In this document: in pieces, positions 1-5,294 of the stretch
How the letters are laid out: every line of letters begins with the position of its first letter
Numbering within the stretch: the stretch's first letter is position 1
Assembly (NCBI GenBank): GCA_900755685.1
Contig: CAAEHI010000043.1
Span: 1 to 5,525, forward strand
DNA length: 5,525 nucleotides
Reading direction: 5' to 3'
Origin: an uncultured Collinsella sp.
Lineage (GTDB): Bacteria > Actinomycetota > Coriobacteriia > Coriobacteriales > Coriobacteriaceae
Program-made: the position numbers and the translations under genes
Notes under the pieces: generated by a model
Seen by the model: only the letters and a program-made list of their open reading frames with translations
The model's database searches: none
What the model was told of the DNA's origin: nothing

Positions 1-106
1 CCCCGCCGCCCCCGCCGCCACAGCCCGCGAGCGCAAGCGACAGGGCGCCCGCGGCGAGCGCCGAGGCAAACCCCCGGCGCGACATCTCAAAATCAAACGC
101 GCGCAT
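1..106 (-). CDS. N-terminus of a Tat-exported lipoprotein (partial)
   Basis: Thirty-five codons are visible before the gene runs off the left edge. The start is the ATG at 106-104. It carries a twin-arginine motif SRRGFAS (residues 9-15), then a hydrophobic Ala/Leu stretch, then a lipobox LALAGC with the lipidated Cys at residue 29, followed by a run of glycines that would act as a flexible tether. Together these predict folded export by the Tat pathway and lipid anchoring on the outer face of the membrane. The ATG lies 2 bases after the hydA stop, and GAGGGG (118-123) in the end of hydA is a usable but slightly distant ribosome site; a second in-frame ATG at 85-83 begins right at the SRR motif and has no good ribosome site. 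The mature domain is outside the window, so function is unknown. Solute-binding proteins and redox or FMN-related lipoproteins are both possible. Signal call is solid, identity is open. Confidence 0.8.
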   Translation of the reverse strand, partial: MRAFDFEMSRRGFASALAAGALSLALAGCGGGGGG

Positions 107-108
107 CG

Positions 109-1920
109 CTAGCACGTCCCCTCGTTAGGCATCGTCCATGCGTGATGGTCGGTATGCAGCAGCTCCTCGGCCAGCGGCGAGAGCGGCTCGCCCAAGAACT
201 CGCGGTAGCACGCCTGGACATCGGGATTCTCGTGCGAGAAGCGAATGTCCGCAGCGGCATCCAGACCCCACAGCACCTGACCGCGCTCGGCTGCCAGCTC
301 GCAGCCGTCGTGGATGGGCTGACCGCCGCCACCGACGCAGCCGCCCGGGCATGCCATGACCTCAACGAAGTCATAGCTCACGCGGCCGTCGCGAATCGCG
401 TCGAGCAGACGGGCGGCATTGCCCAGCCCGTGTGCCACGGCGACGCGTACCTTGGTGCCATCGATATCGGTCACGGCTTCCTTCCAGCCGTCCAGGCCGC
501 GTACATCGGTAAAGAAGTCGGCGTCGGGGTTCTTGCCCGTCACCAGGTAATAGGCCGAGCGCACGGCGGCCTCCATCACGCCGCCCGTGGCGCCAAAGAT
601 CACACCCGCACCCGTGCCAAAGCCTAGCGGCGTATCGAGTGGCTCCTCAACCAGCGTGTCCACGCTCACGTGGTTCGCGCGGATCATGCGCACCATCTCG
701 CGCACCGTCAGCGCAACGTCAACGTCGGGCGTACCGTCCTCGCCCACCATGCTCGGTAACGCGCACTCGGCCTTCTTGGCCGTGCACGGCATCACGGACA
801 CCACAAACAGACGCTCGGGCTCCACGCCCAGTACCTTGGCGTAGTAGGTCTTGGCGATGGCGCCAAACATCTGCTGCGGTGACTTTGACGTGGACAGGCT
901 GTCGACAAACTCGGGGTAACGCGCCTTCACAAAGCGCACCCAGCCCGGGCAGCAGCTCGTAAACATGGGCCAGCTGCGGCTGTCACCCTCGCCCTTGGCG
1001 GCCTTACCTAGACGCTCGAGCAGCTCGGAGCCCTCCTCCATAATGGTGAGATCGGCCGAGAAGTCGGTGTCGAACACGTACTCAAAGCCAACGCGGCGCA
1101 GTGCGCAGGCCAAGCGCTCAACGGTGGCCTCCTCGCGAGATATGCCGAGTTCCTCTCCCCAGGCGCTACGCACGGCCGGCGCAATCTGCACCAGCACGAT
1201 CTTGTCGGGATCGGCGATGGCATCGAACACGGTCTCGGTATCGTCACGCTCGCGCAGGGCGCCCGTCGGACAATGCGTGATGCACTGACCACACGCGACG
1301 CAATCGGTCTTGCCGATCGGCGCGCGCCCGCGGGTACCCACGGCGGTATGCGTGGCGCGGTTGGTCAGGTCCCAAATCCCTAGGCCCTGCACGCTCTCGC
1401 ACACCTTGATGCAGCGCATGCATTTAATGCACTTGTCGTTATCGCGGATGATGGGGAAATCGAAGTCCCAGCTCTCGCGCGCCAGATGCTGCTCGTACGG
1501 CAGATAGAAGATGCCCAGGTCGTTGGCGATGGTCTGCAGGTTGCAGTTACCACTGCGCACGCAGCTCGTGCAGCGCGAGTCGTGCTGGGACAGCAGCAGT
1601 TGCACGTTGGTGCGACGCGCCTCGCGGGCTTTGGGGCTGTTGGTGTGGACCACCATGCCGTCGAGCACGTAGTTGTTGCAGGCGGCAACCAGCTGGTCGC
1701 AGCCCTCAACCTCGACCACGCACACGCGGCAACCGCCAATCTCGTTTAGATCGCGTAGGTAGCACAGGGTGGGAATCTGGATGCCGACGGACTTGGCCGC
1801 GTCCAGGATCGTGGTGTGCTCGGGCACCACGACCTCGCAATTATCGATAGTGAGCTTGACCATGTTGAGTGCTCCGCTTTCGGTGTTGTCGCTGACAGTG
1901 GGGTTGTTGAGCTCTACCAT
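109..1920 (-). CDS. hydA: [FeFe] hydrogenase catalytic subunit, group A, M3-type domain layout
   Basis: Reversible oxidation of H2 to protons and electrons in the cytoplasm. The 603-residue protein shows, in order: a [2Fe-2S] ferredoxin domain (Cys53, 64, 67, 81); the His-Cys3 [4Fe-4S] motif (His113, Cys117, 120, 126); two [4Fe-4S] ferredoxin motifs (Cys164/167/170/174 and Cys207/210/213/217); and the H-cluster domain with all three signatures, TSCCPGW (321-327), MPCTAKKAE (377-385) and EVMACPGGCVGGGGQP (520-535). By analogy with Clostridium CpI, Cys324, 379, 524 and 528 bind the H-cluster and Cys323 is the proton-transfer Cys. A short C-terminal small-subunit-like segment (about 568-592) ends the protein. 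No export signal is seen. The start ATG (1920-1918) has a strong ribosome site and overlaps the upstream stop by 7 bases; a second ATG at 1863 (residue 20) also has GGAG 8 bases upstream and fits the usual family N-terminus, so it cannot be excluded. The partner gene upstream suggests the glutamate-synthase-linked (A2) subtype, which is an inference from context. Confidence 0.97.
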   Translation of the reverse strand: MVELNNPTVSDNTESGALNMVKLTIDNCEVVVPEHTTILDAAKSVGIQIPTLCYLRDLNEIGGCRVCVVEVEGCDQLVAACNNYVLDGMVVHTNSPKAREARRTNVQLLLSQHDSRCTSCVRSGNCNLQTIANDLGIFYLPYEQHLARESWDFDFPIIRDNDKCIKCMRCIKVCESVQGLGIWDLTNRATHTAVGTRGRAPIGKTDCVACGQCITHCPTGALRERDDTETVFDAIADPDKIVLVQIAPAVRSAWGEELGISREEATVERLACALRRVGFEYVFDTDFSADLTIMEEGSELLERLGKAAKGEGDSRSWPMFTSCCPGWVRFVKARYPEFVDSLSTSKSPQQMFGAIAKTYYAKVLGVEPERLFVVSVMPCTAKKAECALPSMVGEDGTPDVDVALTVREMVRMIRANHVSVDTLVEEPLDTPLGFGTGAGVIFGATGGVMEAAVRSAYYLVTGKNPDADFFTDVRGLDGWKEAVTDIDGTKVRVAVAHGLGNAARLLDAIRDGRVSYDFVEVMACPGGCVGGGGQPIHDGCELAAERGQVLWGLDAAADIRFSHENPDVQACYREFLGEPLSPLAEELLHTDHHAWTMPNEGTC

Positions 1921-3746
1921 TCCAGGTTCCTCCCTCCGCGGAACGCGCCAAAGCCAAAGTGGTCGCAACGCAGGCAGCGGCTTGCCTCCTGGCGTGCCTC
2001 CTCCTCGGTGAGGCCCTGCTCGACCAGATTCCAATCGTGGATGCGCTCGCCAGCCTCGCGCTCGCCCAGCTCGCAGCGGCCGCACTCGTGCTTGCCCTTA
2101 AACTGCACGGTCGGTAGCTCAACGTCAAACTTGATCTTGTGGTCAAAGCCCAGATAGCGATCGATATTTGCCGAAGCAACGCGGCCGGCGTTGATGGCCC
2201 GGATGACGGTGGCGGGACCGGTCTGGCAGTCGCCGCCGCTAAAGAGGCCATCGAAGTTGGGCACGGCGCCATCCGAATCGGTGACCACGCAGCCCCACCT
2301 GCAGGCGATGCCCATGTCCTCAAACGGCTTGGAGTCGATGTCCTGGCCAATGGCCACAAACACGCGCTCGCAGGGAATGACGCGCTCGGGTGTGGCGGCG
2401 GCACGCGGGGCCGGACGCCCACGACGGGGCTCGCCGATAATCTGCGGCTGCACGCGCAGACCGCTCACGCGACCTTCCTCGCCCATCTCGATAGCGAGCG
2501 GTGCGGTGAGCTCAAGAACCTCGCAGCCCTCGGCCTGGGCGCCGGCAATCTCGGCATCCTGCGCCGTCATGTCGCAGATGCGACGGCGATAGACGATGCT
2601 TACTTTTTCGGCGCCGCAACGCACGGCAGAGCGAGCCACGTCCATGGCCACGTTGCCGCCGCCGATGACGCACACGCGCTGGCCGCTCAGGTCGGGCAGC
2701 TCGTCGTCGCCGATGGCGCGCAGCATCTTGACGGCCGACTCCACACCGAGCGTCTCTTCGCCCGGAAGGCCGAGCTTCTTATCACTGTGGGCACCAATGG
2801 CCAGGTAGACGGCATCGGACTCGTCGCGCAGGCGGGCAAGTTCCTCGCCATTGACGGAGTGGTCGAGTTCCACGTCGATGCCGGCGCTCAAGATCCAGTC
2901 GATCTCGGCCTGCAGGCGCTCGCGCGGCAGACGGTAACTGGGAATGCCATAGCGCAGCATGCCGCCCAGGTGATGGCGCTGCTCAAAGATGGTCACCTTA
3001 TGGCCCATCACGGCCAGGTAGTAGGCACAGGAAAGGCCAGCCGGGCCGCCGCCGATCACGGAGACGCGCTTACCGGTGTTGTCCACTACATGCGGCTTGT
3101 GGTCGTTGAGGTCACTGTGCTCAACGGCAAAACGCTTGAGGGCGAGGATGTTCATGGGGTCGTCGACCATGCCACGGCGGCAATGCATCTCGCAGGGATG
3201 CTCGCACACCAGGCCGCAAACGAGCGGCAGCGGGTTATTCTTGCGGATGACCTTGACGGCATCGGCATAGCGGCCGGCCTCGACGAGCGAAATGTAACCG
3301 GGAATGTCGACATGCGCCGGACAGCCCGAGACGCACGGGACGCGGGCCTCGCGGTCAAAGCCACAGGAGTGCTCGCGGATGTGGTGCTCAAAATCGTCAC
3401 GGAAACCGCGGATAGCCGTAAGCGCCATGGCGCCGGCCTCGTAACCGATGGCGCAATCGCTCGAAAGATAGATGGTGCGGGCGGTGCGCTCGATCAGATT
3501 GAGCGTGGACTCGTCGGCGCGGCCCTCGAGCACATCGGCGAGCAGATCGCTCAGCGCGCTCAGGCCCACGCGGCAGGGCGTGCACTTGCCGCAGCTCTGG
3601 GTGGAGCACAGGTTGACGAGCGCTGCCGTAAACTCAACGGGACACGGGGCGAGCGAACTCACCGCCAGACGACGTCCGAGCGCATCGTGCAGGTCGTCCA
3701 TGACGGCCTGAGCGTGGCTGCGTTCCATTACGTGCAGTCGAGCCAT
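1914..3746 (-). CDS. NuoF C-terminal [4Fe-4S] domain fused to GltD-type FAD/NAD(P)H oxidoreductase (hydrogenase-associated)
   Basis: Probable electron-transfer partner of HydA, linking it to NAD(P)H through flavin. The 610-residue protein starts with the N3-type iron-sulfur domain of NuoF (CGKCTPCRVG, Cys52/55/58, with Cys98 in SSDCAIG, ending in a FRDDFEHHI stretch typical of NuoF C-termini); the FMN- and NADH-binding part of NuoF is absent. Next comes a GltD/dihydropyrimidine-dehydrogenase-type [4Fe-4S] domain (about 128-215; VPCVSGCPAHVDIPGY, CGLVCEHPCEMHC). Then the flavin fold: FAD site IGGGPAGLS (231-239), NAD(P)H site IGGGNVAMD (361-369) with YRRR (386-389), which in GltD-like enzymes favours NADPH, and a second FAD contact GLFSGGD (500-506). 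The C-terminus carries CGRC (555-558) and CLRC (591-594). The ATG at 3746 has AGGGG 5 bases upstream; an upstream in-frame GTG (3761) has none. It is the first gene of the operon and overlaps hydA by 7 bases. Physical complex with HydA is inferred from family context. Confidence 0.93.
   Translation of the reverse strand: MARLHVMERSHAQAVMDDLHDALGRRLAVSSLAPCPVEFTAALVNLCSTQSCGKCTPCRVGLSALSDLLADVLEGRADESTLNLIERTARTIYLSSDCAIGYEAGAMALTAIRGFRDDFEHHIREHSCGFDREARVPCVSGCPAHVDIPGYISLVEAGRYADAVKVIRKNNPLPLVCGLVCEHPCEMHCRRGMVDDPMNILALKRFAVEHSDLNDHKPHVVDNTGKRVSVIGGGPAGLSCAYYLAVMGHKVTIFEQRHHLGGMLRYGIPSYRLPRERLQAEIDWILSAGIDVELDHSVNGEELARLRDESDAVYLAIGAHSDKKLGLPGEETLGVESAVKMLRAIGDDELPDLSGQRVCVIGGGNVAMDVARSAVRCGAEKVSIVYRRRICDMTAQDAEIAGAQAEGCEVLELTAPLAIEMGEEGRVSGLRVQPQIIGEPRRGRPAPRAAATPERVIPCERVFVAIGQDIDSKPFEDMGIACRWGCVVTDSDGAVPNFDGLFSGGDCQTGPATVIRAINAGRVASANIDRYLGFDHKIKFDVELPTVQFKGKHECGRCELGEREAGERIHDWNLVEQGLTEEEARQEASRCLRCDHFGFGAFRGGRNLEW
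1929..1938 (-). promoter_or_regulatory. Ribosome binding site of hydA (outer start)
   Basis: On the minus strand the sequence GGAGGGAGG precedes the ATG at 1920 by 8 bases and lies inside the last codons of the upstream flavoprotein gene. It is the strongest Shine-Dalgarno match in the window and supports the 1920 start and coupled translation with the upstream gene. A weaker GGAG (1872-1875) serves the alternative start at 1863. Confidence 0.75.
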
Positions 3747-3751
3747 AAGAT

Positions 3752-3759
3752 CCCCTCTC
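3752..3759 (-). promoter_or_regulatory. Ribosome binding site that decides the flavoprotein start
   Basis: Minus-strand GAGAGGGG ends 5 bases before the ATG at 3746. The in-frame GTG at 3761-3759 overlaps this site and has no purine-rich tract of its own, so the ATG is preferred. Confidence 0.65.
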
Positions 3760-3767
3760 ACATGGCA

Positions 3768-3787
3768 GCCCGGAGGCGAGGCCGGGC
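3768..3787 (-). repeat. Small GC-rich hairpin in the operon leader
   Basis: GCCCGG (3768-3773) pairs perfectly with CCGGGC (3782-3787) around an 8-base loop. In the transcript it would sit just upstream of the ribosome site of the flavoprotein gene and could influence translation or mRNA stability. It has no following U-run, so it is not an intrinsic terminator. Function is not known. Confidence 0.4.
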
Positions 3788-3801
3788 GAAATTGCTACAC
3801 G

Positions 3802-3831
3802 CACAACACTGACCTAAAAAGTTGTGAGGTC
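3802..3831 (-). promoter_or_regulatory. Leader segment with two mutually exclusive stems
   Basis: Two perfect short stems interleave in the untranslated leader. CACAAC (3802-3807) pairs with GTTGTG (3821-3826), and GACCT (3811-3815) pairs with AGGTC (3827-3831). Each stem's second strand lies inside or beyond the other, so they can form either as alternatives or, less easily because there is no linker between the first two strands, as a pseudoknot. It matches no riboswitch class I recognise. Short stems of this size can arise by chance. Confidence 0.3.
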
Positions 3832-3850
3832 TCCATACGGTTCGGCAGGC

Positions 3851-3878
3851 GGTATAAAATGTCACCCTCAGCGGTGAA
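3851..3878 (-). promoter_or_regulatory. Candidate promoter of the hydrogenase operon
   Basis: On the minus strand TTCACC (-35, 3878-3873) and TATACC (-10, 3856-3851) are separated by 16 bases. They would place the transcript start near 3845 and give a leader of about 95 bases. The match to the housekeeping consensus is moderate. An imperfectly placed dyad TCACC-N6-GGTGA (3862-3877) covers the -35 and spacer and could be a repressor site. Another weaker possibility is TTGCAA (3934-3929) with TCAAAT 17 bases on. Confidence 0.4.
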
Positions 3879-3906
3879 ATAGAACATTACCGCAGATAAA
3901 TGCCAT

Positions 3907-3930
3907 ATTTGATAAAACGCGTTACCAAAT
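3907..3930. promoter_or_regulatory. Palindromic operator candidate upstream of the hydrogenase operon
   Basis: ATTTGATAA (3907-3915) and TTACCAAAT (3922-3930) form a 9-bp inverted repeat with one mismatch around a 6-base spacer, in AT-rich DNA about 30 bases upstream of the candidate -35. The size and symmetry suit a dimeric regulator. The half-site resembles those of the redox regulators Rex (TTGTTAA-N4-TTAACAA) and FNR (TTGAT-N4-ATCAA), but the spacing fits neither, so no regulator is named. Confidence 0.4.
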
Positions 3931-3976
3931 TGCAATATTCAATGTGAAAAAGAGCGCCTTACTATTTTTCCTTTTT

Positions 3977-4038
3977 GATCCGTTTTCCTCCGTCTCCTTC
4001 GGATCACATGATCCCTTGGGAACGGAGGAAAACGGATC
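3977..4038. repeat. 62-bp near-perfect palindrome (long hairpin)
   Basis: GATCCGTTTTCCTCCGT (3977-3993) is repeated exactly as its reverse complement at 4022-4038. Taken outward to the centre, two 29-base arms (3977-4005 and 4010-4038) match at 24 of 29 positions around the 4-base centre ACAT, and the inner ends GGATC/GATCC pair again. As RNA this is one long, slightly interrupted hairpin. Read on the plus strand it is followed by GTTTTTGG, like an intrinsic terminator, but there is no plus-strand gene to end; read on the minus strand it is followed by A-residues. It lies between the flavodoxin-ferredoxin gene and the hydrogenase promoter. A dispersed palindromic repeat, a factor-independent mRNA end for the upstream gene, or an antisense terminator are all possible. 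Confidence 0.8.
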
Positions 4039-4042
4039 GTTT

Positions 4043-4075
4043 TTGGTGCAAAAGGGCCAGGTTTGTTTGCACCAA
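4043..4075. repeat. 10-bp perfect inverted repeat (hairpin)
   Basis: TTGGTGCAAA (4043-4052) and TTTGCACCAA (4066-4075) are perfect reverse complements around a 13-base loop. It starts only 4 bases after the 62-bp palindrome and 11 bases after the stop of the flavodoxin-ferredoxin gene. On the minus strand it is followed by A-residues, so it is not a classical terminator, though it could protect the 3' end of that mRNA. The TTGGTGCA half-site occurs again at 4935-4942. Confidence 0.65.
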
Positions 4076-4086
4076 TCTCACTTGCG

Positions 4087-4848
4087 CTAGATGAAGAGCT
4101 CGCATTCCTTCCGCACGGCGCAAACCTTGCTCAGCATCTGGGAAACAGCGGATAGTTTGTTGGGATCAAGCTTGCGAGCACCTCGCGGACATACGGCGAT
4201 GCAGCGCATGCAGGAGATACACACCTCGTCAGCTGCTCGCTTGGGGTCGCCCTTGTCGATAGCACAAACGGGGCACGCCGCGGCGCATGCCCCGCAGGAG
4301 ACGCAATCCTCTGTTGCCTCGGGTGCCATGCGGTGACCCCCAGCTTGTTTATAAGGACGATTGCCGGGAATAGAGGGCTCGGATGTATCCTCAGCCAACA
4401 GCTTTTGCTGAATTTGCTGCACAAACTCTGCGAGCTGCGCCGCATCCTGCGCATCCGGACGACCGGCAGCAAACTGTCGCGCAATGGAATGTTCTGCAAT
4501 GGCCGAAACCGCTGCAACCACCCTAAATCCGGCGCGCTTCGCAACGTCCTCCAGCTCTACGAGCGTGTCCTCAAACGCGCGGTTTCCGTATACACAAACC
4601 AAAACAGCCCGAGCCCCGTTGCCGCGCACCATGCCCAACCGGTCAGCCACCACAGCCGGGATTCTACCGGCATACGCCGGCACAGAGATTACGGCCACGT
4701 CGTCCTCAGTCATCGAGACAGCGCTGAAATCTAGCCCGCTATCGGTCAGATCGACGGTAACGGTATTCTTGCCCAGTGCCCCGGCCACAAGGCCAGACAC
4801 CTTCCGCGTTCCACCCGTCGGACTAAACACAATTTCGAATACGCTCAT
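4087..4848 (-). CDS. EFR1-like flavodoxin domain plus two [4Fe-4S] ferredoxin protein
   Basis: A 253-residue cytoplasmic electron carrier or small oxidoreductase. The N-terminal flavodoxin-like domain (about 1-155) has the FMN phosphate loop SPTGGTRKVSG (9-19), an SVPAYAGRIP strand-loop (55-64) and VYGNRAFEDTL (86-96). A linker (about 156-178) leads to two ferredoxin motifs: CVSCGACAAACPVC (Cys182/185/188/192) and CISCMRCIAVCP (Cys210/213/216/220). This is the layout of the EFR1 (flavodoxin/ferredoxin fusion) family common in anaerobes, whose substrates are mostly unknown. The ATG at 4848 is preferred over a TTG nine codons upstream (4875), because GAGGG sits 7 bases before it and the FMN loop then lies at the usual distance from the N-terminus. 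It has its own likely promoter and is separated from the hydrogenase operon by 340 bases, so joint function in H2/ferredoxin metabolism is only suggested by proximity. Confidence 0.9.
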   Translation of the reverse strand: MSVFEIVFSPTGGTRKVSGLVAGALGKNTVTVDLTDSGLDFSAVSMTEDDVAVISVPAYAGRIPAVVADRLGMVRGNGARAVLVCVYGNRAFEDTLVELEDVAKRAGFRVVAAVSAIAEHSIARQFAAGRPDAQDAAQLAEFVQQIQQKLLAEDTSEPSIPGNRPYKQAGGHRMAPEATEDCVSCGACAAACPVCAIDKGDPKRAADEVCISCMRCIAVCPRGARKLDPNKLSAVSQMLSKVCAVRKECELFI

Positions 4849-4855
4849 CGAGGCA

Positions 4856-4863
4856 CCCTCTCC
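4856..4863 (-). promoter_or_regulatory. Ribosome binding site of the flavodoxin-ferredoxin gene
   Basis: Minus-strand GGAGAGGG ends 7 bases before the ATG at 4848 and decides for that start over the upstream in-frame TTG. Confidence 0.65.
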
Positions 4864-4904
4864 TACGCCTGGCAACGCGTCAAGCCGCTTTCACATCCAG
4901 CCAG

Positions 4905-4910
4905 AGTATA
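4905..4910 (-). promoter_or_regulatory. Candidate -10 element of the flavodoxin-ferredoxin gene
   Basis: Minus-strand TATACT (one mismatch to TATAAT) lies 57 bases upstream of the ATG and would give a leader of about 50 bases. No convincing -35 hexamer is found 16-18 bases further upstream, so an activator may be needed or the call may be wrong. Confidence 0.4.
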
Positions 4911-4983
4911 CGGCACGTAGGGTCCCCGTTTTGATGCACCAAGCACCCCAATGCACCCACCCTACGCTGTCTGCCTCTTCGTT

Positions 4984-5020
4984 TTGTATAAATTACGGTA
5001 CAGATTGTATATATTTACGG
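4984..5020. repeat. AT-rich direct repeat pair, two helical turns apart
   Basis: TTGTATAAATTACGG (4984-4998) recurs as TTGTATATATTTACGG (5005-5020), differing by one inserted base and one substitution. Starts are 21 bases apart, so both copies face the same side of the helix, as expected of tandem regulator boxes. The block is the most AT-rich part of the gap and lies about 140 bases upstream of the flavodoxin-ferredoxin start. It also contains a possible plus-strand promoter (TTGTAT 4984-4989, TATATA 5008-5013, 18-base spacer). Confidence 0.45.
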
Positions 5021-5057
5021 GATACCGCTGTGTTCTCCTGAGGTACCCCATCCTGGC

Positions 5058-5294
5058 CCGTGCAAAAAACGGAGTATTCTGCAACGTAACCACGCCAGCA
5101 CCGCCGCGGGTGGGCAAAACTGTAGGGCGCCGTATCATTCTAAGTCCCGACATGGCGAGAATGACGCGCCCCTGCTCCGGAAAACGGCGAAATCTGACTC
5201 AGAACGCTCGCCAGGGATATCAGAAGGCCACCGTTGGCGACGTCGAATCATATGCAGACAACTCGAACTGCAGAATACTCCAAAAAATGCACGG
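5058..5294. repeat. Non-coding unit bounded by 26-base inverted repeats
   Basis: The left arm (5058-5083) reads CCGTGCA, then AAAAAC, then GGAGTATTCTGCA. The reverse complement of the right arm (5269-5294) reads CCGTGCA, then TTTTTT, then GGAGTATTCTGCA. Twenty of 26 positions are identical and the mismatches are all in the middle hexamer. Inside, TGGCGAG (5153-5159) and CTCGCCA (5207-5213) form another perfect 7-bp stem, extended by TCCC/GGGA (5145-5148, 5214-5217) across a 4-base bulge. No open frame here has a ribosome site or protein-like composition. A structured RNA, a small non-autonomous mobile element or a pair of facing regulator sites are possible. Confidence 0.55.

Noticed and set aside
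1921..2085. N-terminal extension of HydA to an ATG at 2085
   Set aside because: The extra 55 residues are Arg/Gly/Pro-rich and lie wholly within the upstream gene in another frame; ATG 1920 has a strong ribosome site.
2139..3812. A 557-codon open frame on the plus strand opposite the flavoprotein gene
   Set aside because: It is antisense to a gene with complete family motifs, has an Ala/His/Gly/Val-rich composition typical of mirror frames in GC-rich DNA, and no recognisable domain.
3795..3836. A 13-codon leader peptide before the flavoprotein gene
   Set aside because: ATG at 3836 opens a short frame ending in TAG, but there is no ribosome site and no run of regulatory codons.
3977..4038. 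Intrinsic terminator for the flavodoxin-ferredoxin gene
   Set aside because: On the minus strand the stem is followed by A-residues and not T-residues, so it does not meet the definition, although it may still mark an mRNA end.
5058..5294. Complete insertion sequence or transposon
   Set aside because: No transposase frame, and no clear target-site duplication next to the arms.
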